Positions 1 through 11,100 of a stretch of DNA of 64,000 nt are shown one piece after another. Source of the stretch: Robinsoniella peoriensis (GTDB lineage: Bacteria; Bacillota; Clostridia; Lachnospirales; Lachnospiraceae). The stretch spans positions 305,449 to 369,448 of the forward strand of contig NZ_JTGN01000006.1 of the NCBI RefSeq assembly GCF_000797495.1, read 5' to 3'. Positions within the stretch are counted from its first letter, which is position 1. Every line of letters begins with the position of its first letter. The notes below the pieces were generated by a model, which was not told the origin of the DNA, ran no database searches, and saw only the letters and a list, made by a program, of their open reading frames with translations. The position numbers and the translations under genes are program-made.

Positions 1-1790
1 GGCGTCGTTTCCTGATTCACCAGATTGGATAAGTCTTTTCCTGCGCTATCTTTTACCTTGATCGTCACGCTCAGCTGTTCCTTGTAAGTAAATGTTACTA
101 TCTCGTCTTTCGTGATTGGATTGAATTCCTGGAAATTTTCTCCCTGGACTTTATATCCGTCTATCACTGGTGCTTGTACTCTTTCATTGTCACCTTTCAG
201 GGCTGATATCACGAGTGGCGTTGTTTCCTGATTCACCAGATTTGATAAGTCTTTTCCTGCACTATCCTTTACCTTAATTGTGACTTGCAGCTGTTCCTTG
301 TACGTAAATGTTACTATCTCGTCTTTCGTGATTGGATTGAATTCCTGGAAATTATCTCCCTGAACTTTAAATCCATCTATCACTGGTGCTTGTACTCTTA
401 CATTGTCACCTTTCAGCACTGGTATCACGAGTGGTGTTGTTTCCTGATTCACCAGATTGGATAAGTCGTTTCCTGCGCTATCTTTTACTTTGATCGTCAC
501 GCTCAGCTGTTCCTTGTACGTAAATGTTACTATCTCGTCTTTCGTGATTGGATTGAATTCCTGGAAATTATCTCCCTGAACTTTATATCCATCTATCACT
601 GGCGCCTCTACTCTTACATTGTCACCTTTCAGCACTGGTATCACGAGTGGTGTTGTTTCCTGATTCACCAGATTGGATAAGTCTTTTCCGGCGCTATCCT
701 TTACCTTAATTGTGACTTGCAGCTGTTCCTTGTACGTAAATGTTACTGTTTCATTTTGGGCGATTGGATTGAATACCTGGAAGTTTTCTCCCTGGACTTT
801 ATATCCATCTATCACTGGCGCCTCTACTCTTACGTAGTCACCTTTCAGCACTGGTATCACGAGTGGTGTTGTTTCCTGATTCACCAGATTGGATAAGTCT
901 TTTCCTGCGCTATCTTTTACCTTGATTGTGACTTGCAGCTGTTCCTTGTACGTAAATGTTACTGTTTCATTTTGGGTGATTGGATTGAATTCCTGGAAAT
1001 TATCTCCCTGAACCTTATATCCATCTATCACTGGTGCTTGTACTCTTACATTGTCACCTTTCAGCACTGGTATCACGAGTGGTGTTGTTTCCTGATTCAC
1101 CAGATTGGATAAGTCTTTTCCTGTGCTGTCTTTTACCTTGATCGTCACGTTCAGCTGTTCCTTGTACGTAAATGTTACTGTCTCGTCTTTCGTGATTGGA
1201 TTGAATTCCTGGAAATTTTCTCCCTGAACTTTATATCCATCTATCGCTGGTGCTTGTACTCTTACGTTGTCACCTTTCAGTGCCGGAATTACCAGTGGCG
1301 TCGTTTCCTGATTCACCAGATTGGATAAGTCTTTTCCTGCGCTATCTTTTACCTTGATCGTCACGCTCAGCTGTTCCTTGTACGTAAATGTTACTATCTC
1401 ATCTTTTGTGATTGGACTGAATTCCTGGAAATTATCTCCCTGGACTTTATATCCGTCTATCACTGGTGCTTGTACTCTTACGTTGTCACCTTTCAGTGCC
1501 GTAATTACCAGTGGTGTCGTTTCCTGGTTTACCAGATTTGACAAGTCTTTTCCTGCGCTATCCTTTACCTTAATTGTGACTTGCAGCTGTTCCTTGTACG
1601 TAAATGTTACTGTCTCGTCTTTCGTGATTGGATTGAATTCCTGGAAACTATCTCCCTGGACTTTATATCCGCCTATCACTGGTGCCTCTACTCTTACGCT
1701 GCTTCCCTTTGTAACTTCTCTATTTAAAGGTGTAACATCTTGGTCTACAAGTGCACTCAGGTCTCTTCCATCTGCATCCTTTACCTGAAT
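1..1790 (-). repeat. Tandem 216-bp coding repeats (MucBP-like units)
   Basis: The phrase gcgctatc/gcactatc recurs at 43, 259, 475, 691, 907, 1123, 1339 and 1555, an exact 216-bp (72-codon) period. Copies differ by scattered substitutions and alternate between sub-variants (for example ACTGTTTCATTTTGG versus ACTATCTCGTCTTTC), which suggests duplication of blocks. At least one more diverged unit follows at about 1680-1900. The array continues off the left edge. Confidence 0.95.
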
Positions 1791-4385
1791 TATTATATTC
1801 ACTTTTTCTTCTACAGGATTTCTGGTGTAGGTGAATTCCACTGAACGATCTGAAGTTACTTCATTCAGAGTGACTTGACTAGCTCCTTTTATGGTATAAC
1901 CTTTTATCAGAGGCGCTTGAATAGTTATGGATCCGTTTTCTTCTACTTCATAATTAAATTGATAATTCGGATCTGCTGCCAGTTCTGTCAGATCTGTACC
2001 CGTTCCATATTCTAATGGTACTACCTGAATACGATGCAATCCCTTTGTATAATGGAATACAACTTCACTATTCTGCGTAATTTTGGAAATAGTTACGAAT
2101 CCATCGGCTGCCGATATGCTTCCTCCGCTTCCCTGTAAGAAATCACCGATCGGAGATGCCAGTGTATATCCCGCGATACCCGGTAATTTAAATCGGATTG
2201 TTTCATCCGGGAATACTTCGTAGCTGCTCTTGAAGCTCTTTGGCCATTGGCAGGTTATATCCTCTCCCTGGGAATTTCTGGCTGTCAGTTTAAGTGTATG
2301 TCCGGTCTGTACTCCATCGCCTACACTGACGTAAAGTGTTCCGGAATATTGGTACAGCTTCTCTCCCTGGGAATTATAAATAGATTTTGCATCAAAAGTG
2401 ATGGTATACATATCTCCGGGTTTTGCATTGTCCCAGGTAAATGTATAGGTACTATAGTCGTATTTACCACCGCCGGAAATGGTATATTTATCAATCGGCA
2501 GCTTTCCGCCATGATATTGCAGTGGATTAGTCAATACTGCTTTTTTTGTACCTGAATTATACTGTGCTGTTACTTTAGTTGTCTGTCCTTTTAGTATTGT
2601 ACTGGATGGAATCACCTTGCCTTCCCAGGACTCCGGTATGTTTAAAATACGGTTGCCGGATAAGTTTACGGATATGCCAACTCTCTGATTAGCATAAAAT
2701 CCGTTGAGCGCTCCGGGGCTTCCATCCTCCCCCGTCCATTCTCCTAAGTCTTCAATTTCACAATTTGATAAATCCAAAGAAGCCACTGTGGCTTTCTTAA
2801 AAAGTGAAATTTCCGGAACGGTTTTGAACTTATTGTTGCTTAAATCGATTGCTACCTGCCCCATCCAGCTGCTTCCTTCCAGCTCAGAAATTTCCTTCGG
2901 CAGCGAGGTCAGCTGATTACCCTGTAGAAATAACTGCCCCAGAGACAAATTTCCGATTGATCCAGGTATCTCTGTTAAATTATTTCTCTGTGCATGAAGA
3001 ATACCCAGATTTTTCAGCTGTCCAATAGAATCCGGCAGCTGGGTAAGCTGGTTTCCTTCCACATAAATTGCAGTTAAACCGCTCATTTCTCCGATTTTAT
3101 CCGGCAGAGTTTTCAGCTGCTGCTGTCCTGCTTTTAATTCAGTGAGGTTCGTCAGGTTTACAATAGAATCCGGCAACACACTGATCTGTCCGATATTTGG
3201 CAGGACAACTTCCAGATCCAATTGTGTCAGTGCTGACAAAGCGCCAATATCTGCCGGAAGGCTCTTCAGATTTAAGCATTGGCTCAAATCCAGCTTCGTC
3301 AGTTTTTTCAGCTTTGTAATTGATTTTGGCAGAGACGTTATGGATGCCCCTGTTAAATTTAACTCTTCCAGTTCGGTACAATTTCCAATACTTTCCGGAA
3401 GCTGTGTTATCCCCACTTCTTTATCCAGGTCATTATAATATACACTGTACGTGGATAAATATTTTAGTTTTGACAGCTGTCCAATACTTTCCGGGATCCT
3501 GCATCCGGTCGGAAGAAACAGTAATTCCAGTCTCTCCAGATTTGTAAGGTTAGAGATCTGTACCGGTATTTCTGCATAATTTCTACCATACAGGGACAAT
3601 TCTTTTAAACTTCTACAGTTAGTGAGTCCCGCCGGAAATTCATCCATTACCACATTTGCAGCATTGAAAATTTCCAGTTGCTGCAGTTTTCCCAGTTCTT
3701 CCGGAAATATAACCCCTTCTCCATCGGAAAGTTCAACAGACTGTAAATTTACCAGGTTTCCTATTGATTCCGGAAATGTTATATTGCTCATCGTCTCCTG
3801 AATATTTAAACGCCTGAGATTTACTAAATTACCAAATTCCTGTGGTATTACCGTTTGTTTACTACTTCCTAAAGTACCGGATCCATTCAGTATCTCAAGT
3901 TCTTCAATCTGAGTAGCCAAACATAATTTTGCCGGAAAATTCCCCTTGTAATAGGTGATCTTTAGTTTTTTCAGGGATGGAATCTCAAACATTTCATCTG
4001 GTGTATTATTAAATACGCTTTCTGTTGTTAACGCCTGAAATTCTATTTCTTTCAGATTCCTGAGATTAGCCAGTTCTTTTGGCGCTTCCCAGGGGGTTTT
4101 CCCACTTCCGGGAACCGTTTTGATCACAAGTGTCTCAATCGAATCAAATTGTGCCTGGGTAAGCTGTGAAGGCGTGGGCTTCGGCGAACCCACAATTTGT
4201 TTTGCAATTAATGTAGTCAACCAGTTTTCTGTTGCAGGATTGGATACCGGATTGATATCCGCTACATCCCAGAAGCTTTTTTGAGATGGAGCTGCAAGTG
4301 TATCCGTTTTCATCAGACAGATTCCGCATACAAAAACTGCCAGAAAACAAATTAACACTATTAATTGTCTCTTTCGGTTTTCCAT
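1..4385 (-). CDS. Internalin-like LRR surface protein with MucBP-like tandem repeats, partial
   Basis: This reading frame stays open to the left window edge, so only about 1,461 N-terminal residues are seen. The start is an ATG preceded by AGGAGAG. Residues 1-32 look like a Sec signal peptide (basic start, hydrophobic core VLICFLAVFVCGIC). From about residue 90 to 560 there are many LRR units of the type LTNLTELKAGQQQLKTLPDK, with repeated LPxxIGxLxxL phrases. An intermediate beta-rich segment (about 600-860) leads into tandem 72-residue units of the type VTIKVKDSAGKDL...VQAPVIDGYKVQGDNF...FTYKEQ, which resemble MucBP/internalin repeats. The family is made of secreted adhesins that usually end in a sortase motif; that end is not visible. 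The role as a surface or mucin/host-contact adhesin is inferred from the domain types. Confidence 0.85.
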   Translation of the reverse strand, partial: MENRKRQLIVLICFLAVFVCGICLMKTDTLAAPSQKSFWDVADINPVSNPATENWLTTLIAKQIVGSPKPTPSQLTQAQFDSIETLVIKTVPGSGKTPWEAPKELANLRNLKEIEFQALTTESVFNNTPDEMFEIPSLKKLKITYYKGNFPAKLCLATQIEELEILNGSGTLGSSKQTVIPQEFGNLVNLRRLNIQETMSNITFPESIGNLVNLQSVELSDGEGVIFPEELGKLQQLEIFNAANVVMDEFPAGLTNCRSLKELSLYGRNYAEIPVQISNLTNLERLELLFLPTGCRIPESIGQLSKLKYLSTYSVYYNDLDKEVGITQLPESIGNCTELEELNLTGASITSLPKSITKLKKLTKLDLSQCLNLKSLPADIGALSALTQLDLEVVLPNIGQISVLPDSIVNLTNLTELKAGQQQLKTLPDKIGEMSGLTAIYVEGNQLTQLPDSIGQLKNLGILHAQRNNLTEIPGSIGNLSLGQLFLQGNQLTSLPKEISELEGSSWMGQVAIDLSNNKFKTVPEISLFKKATVASLDLSNCEIEDLGEWTGEDGSPGALNGFYANQRVGISVNLSGNRILNIPESWEGKVIPSSTILKGQTTKVTAQYNSGTKKAVLTNPLQYHGGKLPIDKYTISGGGKYDYSTYTFTWDNAKPGDMYTITFDAKSIYNSQGEKLYQYSGTLYVSVGDGVQTGHTLKLTARNSQGEDITCQWPKSFKSSYEVFPDETIRFKLPGIAGYTLASPIGDFLQGSGGSISAADGFVTISKITQNSEVVFHYTKGLHRIQVVPLEYGTGTDLTELAADPNYQFNYEVEENGSITIQAPLIKGYTIKGASQVTLNEVTSDRSVEFTYTRNPVEEKVNIIIQVKDADGRDLSALVDQDVTPLNREVTKGSSVRVEAPVIGGYKVQGDSFQEFNPITKDETVTFTYKEQLQVTIKVKDSAGKDLSNLVNQETTPLVITALKGDNVRVQAPVIDGYKVQGDNFQEFSPITKDEIVTFTYKEQLSVTIKVKDSAGKDLSNLVNQETTPLVIPALKGDNVRVQAPAIDGYKVQGENFQEFNPITKDETVTFTYKEQLNVTIKVKDSTGKDLSNLVNQETTPLVIPVLKGDNVRVQAPVIDGYKVQGDNFQEFNPITQNETVTFTYKEQLQVTIKVKDSAGKDLSNLVNQETTPLVIPVLKGDYVRVEAPVIDGYKVQGENFQVFNPIAQNETVTFTYKEQLQVTIKVKDSAGKDLSNLVNQETTPLVIPVLKGDNVRVEAPVIDGYKVQGDNFQEFNPITKDEIVTFTYKEQLSVTIKVKDSAGNDLSNLVNQETTPLVIPVLKGDNVRVQAPVIDGFKVQGDNFQEFNPITKDEIVTFTYKEQLQVTIKVKDSAGKDLSNLVNQETTPLVISALKGDNERVQAPVIDGYKVQGENFQEFNPITKDEIVTFTYKEQLSVTIKVKDSAGKDLSNLVNQETT

Positions 4386-4657
4386 GTTTCTCTCCTTTTC
4401 TTATGTAATGCTCAACTTACGGTTTCATGTAAATACACTCATATAATCATCCCCTTTGAATAAAATTTATAAAATCACCTGCATAGATCACAGCAAAATG
4501 ACTGCAGCAGATGAGTTTATCAATACGCCGATCCCACACTTCAAATTTTCCTTAGTGCCCCCCGGTGTTGATACAACGGAAGGCACCCACAATTTTCATA
4601 CCCACTCAAATCTATAGAATCCGGCAGATATTTTACCGGTTATTTCCAAATTTAAAA
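4386..4657. other. Intergenic region upstream of the LRR gene
   Basis: No coding potential is evident. A G/C-rich hairpin (4555-4586) lies downstream of the small membrane protein gene. The remainder is A/T-rich and should hold the LRR gene promoter, but no hexamer pair there is convincing enough to annotate. Confidence 0.5.
4555..4586 (-). terminator. Possible terminator hairpin after the small membrane protein gene
   Basis: On the minus strand a 10-bp stem (GTGCCTTCCG with CGGGGGGCAC, two G-U pairs) closes a 12-nt loop about 70 nt after the stop codon. No U-tract follows it, so it may be a weak terminator or only a stem at the 3' end of the mRNA. Confidence 0.35.
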
Positions 4658-5032
4658 TTAATAATAGTCTTTTGCTCCTAAAATATACAGACCGGGTAAT
4701 AATAGCCCCAGTATACTCATTAAAATATTATCTCCCGACAAAAGCACTCCGACAAACCCTAATAACTGCAGGATAAACATGATAGTCCCCAGTATTCTGA
4801 TAACATTCATTCTGTCATCCCGCCTGTTAAATACTAATCCTAAAATACCGGATACAATCATAAAAATAGCATAGCCGCTGTATATAAATAACGTTGTTAA
4901 AACAATTTTTGATAACAATCCTTCTGCAAATAATCCAATCCCATCAAACAGCACAAGATGGTAAACCAGGGTAACCCCGCCCATAATAATCATGAGAATA
5001 CTGGTAATTTTTAATAATATTCTGCTCTCCAT
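4658..5032 (-). CDS. Small four-helix membrane protein, function unknown
   Basis: The 124-residue product has four hydrophobic segments, near residues 8-30, 42-68, 78-100 and 103-120, separated by short loops. The basic patch FNRRDDR after helix 2 predicts a cytoplasmic loop. No catalytic or metal motif is visible and I do not recognise the family. The ATG follows an AAAGGAG sequence. It sits between the giant pilin gene and the LRR gene with terminator-like hairpins on both sides (5071-5109 and 4555-4586), so it is probably transcribed alone. Any link to the pilus or to the LRR protein is only positional. Confidence 0.75.
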   Translation of the reverse strand: MESRILLKITSILMIIMGGVTLVYHLVLFDGIGLFAEGLLSKIVLTTLFIYSGYAIFMIVSGILGLVFNRRDDRMNVIRILGTIMFILQLLGFVGVLLSGDNILMSILGLLLPGLYILGAKDYY

Positions 5033-5070
5033 ATAACCTTTTCTCCTTTGTATAACCGTATTATTATAAA

Positions 5071-5109
5071 AGGCACTATAATTATAATAATCATATAATC
5101 ATAGTGCCT
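5071..5109 (-). terminator. Terminator of the giant pilin gene / pilus locus
   Basis: On the minus strand a 16-bp stem starts AGGCACTATGATTATA, pairs with its complement through one G-U pair, has a 7-nt loop and is followed by TTTATAATAA. It lies about 20 nt after the stop codon of the giant gene, as expected for an intrinsic terminator. Confidence 0.8.
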
Positions 5110-5128
5110 CTGATTTGTACTTGTACCA

Positions 5129-8100
5129 TTAAGGTACGAAGAAACAATTTCCATATTCTGCTATCAAACTCATGTTTCCCCAGAACCCATCATGTATTCC
5201 CTGTGATTCATAGAAACCTTTGCTGCAGAAATACAGACAATCTGAATTATTTAATACAGATAGTTCTCCGCTCATCACCTGGGTGACGATTGAAATCTGT
5301 TCTGCTGTTGGTACATAACTGTCAATCATGGCATAGGTTGTAAACTGCCCTGGTGCCGCTACAACTCCTGTAGCTGTATCCGGGAATAGCGGTGACATTA
5401 CTCTGTTACGAATAACTTCTGCTACAGCTGTCATTCCTTCTACTCCTGTTCCACCGGCTTCCAAACCTACAATTTGTGCAACCAGATAAATTTCAGAATC
5501 ATTGGTTCCAATTGGCATCATATCTGCATTCGCATTGATATTTGCATCAGCAGTATATGGTCTTCCGTAAAAGTTAATATTAGATTCAACAATTGGATCT
5601 AATACAGTACCTCTGGCGGAATTAGCCGCATGAATCATCATCCCGTCACCTACATAGATTGCTACATGACTGATATTCATATAATCTCCATTAGCTTCAT
5701 AACTGTAAAAAATTAAATCGCCGGGCTGCAGTTCCTCTCTGGAAACTACGCTTCCCTGTTCGGCACAGAACTGTGCCTGCCAAGCTGCTACACGAGGTAC
5801 TGATACACCTGCAAGATCATAAGCTGTCATTACAAGATAACTGCAATCCAGGTAGTCTCCCTGTCCTGCTAATGGCATGGAATAAGGATCCCCTAAACGG
5901 GTATAAGCATATTGAACCACCGTATCTCCGATCGTTCCGCTGTATCCCCGGGAAAATCTCATTTTACCTCTCCTGCTGTTCAGGATTAGGGGATCCGCTT
6001 CCATTACCAAAGAGTCTCCTGCTTCTATCAGCCCCTCTGTCTTACCCAGAGTGATATCTATTGACTCCCCTCGCATTCTTCTGTCATTTCCATCTCTCAC
6101 TGCAGCTACACCTAATAGAAACGGTGTATCCTCCGTCAAACGGTTTGTGATGTCAGCCCAGTACTCCGGACTGAAATGGTAACTGTAAGAAGTTGCTTTT
6201 GGTGTTCCGGACTGGTTTGCCAGTCCGGGCCTTAAAGTAAGTATCCTCTTTGGATTTTGATTAGCATCGTATAGCATAATTGCAAATCCATCCACAGACG
6301 GATCCGTCTGTTCAGTGTAACTCCAATTCACTACATAATCACCGGAAGCCGGGTCATTTGTAATGGATACATTATTGACCGCCTGCACCATATAATGGGT
6401 ATCATCGTCCGGTACATATTCATTTCCTCTTAATACAGGCAATGTATACTGTCCTTCTGACTCATCTGCGGTATGCATCATCCATTTTGCCGGTGCATCC
6501 GGATCTGCCGGGTTAATTCCTTCTATCAGGGTATCATCCCAGCCGGATTTATCTTTTAAGGTATCTAGATCCTGCATCTGTGCAAGACTTAACAAGATTG
6601 CACTTTCTGCTTCCGGTTCTTCTTCCTCAGACTCATCCGTTTCGGTGGTACTTGTATCGGTAGTACCTGTATTGGTCGTATCTGTTTCTTCCGTCTGCTC
6701 CGGTCGAACCATATCTTCCAGCCCAATGTTATAATATTGGGCAATGGCCGGTTTCGGTGGTTCAGGTGGTTCTGTCTCTGTCTCTGTTTCAGTTTCTGTT
6801 TCTGTTTCGGATTCTGTGTTGCTCTCCGTTTCATAACCAGTTTCGGATTCCGATTCACTTTCTGTTTCAGACACACTTTCGGATTCTGTTACTGTTTCAG
6901 TCTCCGTCTCTGTTTCCTTAAGGGTTTCAGATTCCATTTCAGATTTCGAACTGCTTTCTGTTTCTGAAGTTCCCTCAGTAGCTGCGCCACTGCCTGAACC
7001 TGTACGGCTCTTGGATCTGGTTTCATTTTCCTGTATCTCAGGGTATGTTTCGGCACTGTCTTTGGAATCTTCTATTTCCGTTTCCGGATGAATATCTATG
7101 ACAGATACCTCTCCGGATTTGGAACCGGATCTCCTGTACTCTGAACTTTCCACTTCCAAAGTTGAATCCATATTGGATTCTTCTTCTGTCTCCGGTACCG
7201 TTTGTATTTCCGTTACCGCAGCAGATCTCAACGCCGCATTCGACTTCTTCACTTTTTCTGTTTCCGGTTCTTTTATTACTTTTGTCTGACTTTCCGTCTC
7301 CGGTGCCTTCTTTGCTTTCGTCTGGCTCTCCGTTTCCGGCGCCTTCTTCGTTGCTGTCTGGCTTTCCGTCTCCGGTGCCTTCTTCGTTGCTTTCTGGCTT
7401 TCCGCCTCCGGCGTTGCCTTTGTTTCCTTTATACTTTCTGTTTCTGATGTTTTTTTTGTATCAGTTACATCTTCGGTTTCCGGTATATTCTTTGTTTCGG
7501 CTGCGCTTTCGCCCGACAGCGGTTGTTTTGCTTCTTCTTCGCTTTCTGTGTCCTGCCCGGTTTGCTTTTCAGCGGGGCTTTCTGTTGTCTGCGCTGTTGT
7601 CTCAGCTTTTTTATCTGCCTTATTTTTTTGTTTTTTTGCTTTTACAGATGTAGTTTCCGGGGTTTCGGCATCCCCTTCCCCTTCATCCGGCGGAGCTGTT
7701 GTCATTTTCTCGCCCCGCCCGTTATACTCATCACCGTTTACATCCACTTTTACCGGAAGCTGCCACATTGCAGTTATATCTGCTCCGTTTTCATGCGTTC
7801 CTGCATCGATGGTTCCCACGTTGATGTTATACCTAACCGTACTGAACGGAAGGCTGTCTTCATCCAAAGTGTGAACTATACCTGCCGCCATATCTGCTTT
7901 GATTCCTCCTGCATTGTGATTATACTGTATATCCACGCCGCTCTTATAGAGGATCTCTGCTGAGATTCCACCCGCTTTTGCAATTCCGTCTGCCCTTGCC
8001 GGCACTTCATCCGGATCAGATTTATCCCGGTTATCCTGGATATTTCCCTGATTCAGTGCATTCCGGACTATGAAACGTGTGGTTGGCGGCGCTGTTGGAT

Positions 8101-11100
8101 ATGCGCTATCTGCCGCATAGGCTGCAATTCCTGCTCCGTAGAAATTAGCATGTTGATTTTTACCTGTTACTTCTACATTACCTTCGTTTCTCACTCCAAA
8201 CAGTTCAAGCATGGTCTCAGCCGCATATCCCACTGCTCCGGCACCGTAAACAGTACCAGGCGTAAAGGTATCAGCCTTTGGATTCTGAACTTCTAAATCA
8301 ATTACTGTATTTCCGGTATTTCTGATGTTGCTGTTTCCAGTATCATCGCTGTCTTCCATATGGACATTTCCATTTTCTGCTTTTCCGATAAATCCGCCGC
8401 TGTAAAGCACAGATTCATCGCCCAGCTTGGATACTTCAAGGTTTCCGATATTCACAGTGTTTTTCATGTTCACAGTATAACCCTGCAGATGTCCCATGAT
8501 TCCGCCAAGTTTACTTTCTGTCGCAGGTTTCTCCAGGAATAAATTGCTGTTATTGGTCACTCCCTGCAAAGTAATGACATTCGCGCTGTTATCTGATGCC
8601 GATGCTTTTCCAATAATACCACCCAGATTTATCATGTGCCTATCTGTATTCTTAACATACAGTTTTGTCTGGCTGTCCGGATCCGTATCATCGTAGCTTC
8701 CGGCTGTTACTTTTTTCAGTTTTACTTCTGCTGCCTCATTCAGTTCTCCAATGATTCCTCCAACGGATGTTCCCAGTGTGTTAACCGGATTACTTCCGTT
8801 TTGTTCGATACTGCCTGTAGCTGCCGAATTCTTGATATTTAGTTTACCCTGTTCACTTCTGCCCACAAGTCCGCCATAGCTTCCCTGTCCGTTTGTATTG
8901 CTGACAGCAATATTTCCTGCAGAAATATTTTCATCCATTTCAACGTCACATTGTATCACATTACCCAGAATTCCACCTGTAGCTGTACTTCCATAGAAGT
9001 ATGTGCCAGCTGATGATCCTGTAACAGCCATACTTCCTGTATTCTGGAATCCATGAACCGTAAGAGGAGTATGGTCCGCATAGCCGACTGCACCTCCGGT
9101 ATATAGATAACCTGCTGTTGTCGCAGACCTTGGTGTTTTTCCGACAGAGATGTTACCCTCGTTTAGTACATTGCTTACATCCGTGTCATCGGTGTCTGTG
9201 ATTTCCACATCGCCGTTCTGCGCTTTTCCGATAAATCCACCGCTGTAAAGAACGGATTCATCACCCAGTCCTGTTACGCTCAGATCCCCACGGTTCTGCG
9301 TATTTTTCATAATCACGGAATAACTCTGCATTTCTCCAAGGATTCCTCCCAGCCTGCTTTCAGTCTGAGGATTCGCCAGTTGAATGGAACTGTTATTTAC
9401 AACGCCATCCATCGTCACCTTATTCTTGGCATCTGCTTCCGTTGACGGATTTGATACTTTACCAATGATGCCTCCCACAGATACAGCATGTTTATTACTA
9501 TTGCTGATATTGATCTGGGTAGCCGGTTTCATGTCCGCCGTATTGTAGCTTCCGGCTGTAACACCGTTCAGCGTAATTTCAGATACTTCTGATGTTTCGC
9601 CGATAATGCCTCCATAGGTTCCTTCCTGGCTTACAGCATAAGCAGTATCCTTATGTGTAATATTTCCAGAGGCTGTACTGTCTGTAACCGATATATCCGC
9701 TTTTGAGATTTTACCAACAAGTCCTCCAAAAGAACCTTTGCCGCTGATCTGTTTTAAGCTGATGTCACCACTTGACACACTGCCCTGTATTGTAACTTCT
9801 GACTGATCTGACACGCCTACGATACCGCCTGCCATCTTACCTGTCTTACCCTGTCCTGAAATTTCTATATTTCCTATGTTTTCAAAACCTTTGACTGACA
9901 GAGGTGCTGATACAATATTTCCTATCGCTCCTGCTGCATATACGGTAGTTACATCTGCACCAGTATTTACAAAGGCATTTTTAATTGATGTATGTCCCTG
10001 GTTCACCACATTGCTCTTGCCAGTGCTGTCCGTATCTTCGATTACAACGCTTCCGCCTTCGGCTTTTCCAATAAATCCGCCGCTGTAAAGTGAATTTGTA
10101 TCACTTACCAGAGAAGCATTTAGGTTTCCACGGTTTTGTACATCTTTTAACTCAACCGCAAATCCCTTTTCTGTACCGATGATACCGCCCATCTTGCTGT
10201 CATTTGCAGAAGACGTTATCTGAATGGTACTGTTATTTACAATACCTTCCATTTGTATGGTATTGGATGCAGCTGTTGTATCTGCTGCCGCCTTGCCAAT
10301 GATTCCGCCTGCATTTATAACTCTTTGACCGCTGTCCGGAATGACAATCTGTGTAGTGCCCGCTGCTGTTGCATCATCATAGCTGCCTGCAGACACGTCT
10401 TTCATTGTAATTGAACTAACGCCTGCGGTCTCACCAATGATTCCACCGAATGATCCGCCCTGATTATAGCTTTGCGTTCCGCTTACTGTAATGTTTGCAG
10501 ATGCTGCTGCATCTGTCAGCTTTATATCGGATTTTTCTAACTTACCGATTATGCCTCCATAAGTTCCCAGACCATTGGTCTGATTACGGATAATGTTGAT
10601 ATTACCCAGGTTCTTCATTTCTTTCATTTCAACCGAGTAATTTACGGCATATCCTAATATTCCTCCTATACGGCTGTTATTAACCGCATAATTCAGATTA
10701 AGGCTGCTGTTATTGATTACATCTTCCATGACCAGCTTGTTCGGTGCGTCTGCGCTTCCCGGGGCTGCCATTACGGCTTTTCCGATCATGCCGCCAATTA
10801 TGGCTTCATAACTTCCACTGTTCACCACCTGTATCTGTGAAATGGACGTACCTATTCCTGCATCAAAGCTTCCTGTTCTTACATTTTTAAATGCAATATC
10901 CGGTACTGCCGAAGTCTCACCAATGATTCCTCCATAAGATCCTCCGCGGTTATAACTCTGGGTGCTGCTGCTTTCTGTTATACTTCCGGATGCCGTTCCA
11001 TTTATAAGGGAGATCGTTGATTTTTCTAACTTACCGATCATACCTCCATAAGTTCCCAGCCCATTGGTATAATTTCTATTGATATCAATATTTCCACGGT

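Noticed and set aside
1321..1788. Plus-strand ORF of 155 codons in the MucBP-like array
   Set aside because: It is the antisense shadow of the 216-bp repeat and repeats with the same period; the minus strand encodes a coherent domain protein.
4386..4657. Possible c-di-GMP riboswitch upstream of the LRR adhesin gene
   Set aside because: The region has a hairpin, but the conserved GEMM core sequences (such as CACGCACAGGGCAAACC-like and GCAAAGC blocks) are absent.
6737..7963. Several plus-strand ORFs rich in Phe/Cys/Arg
   Set aside because: They are reverse-complement shadows of the Glu/Thr/Ser repeat stalk of the giant gene.
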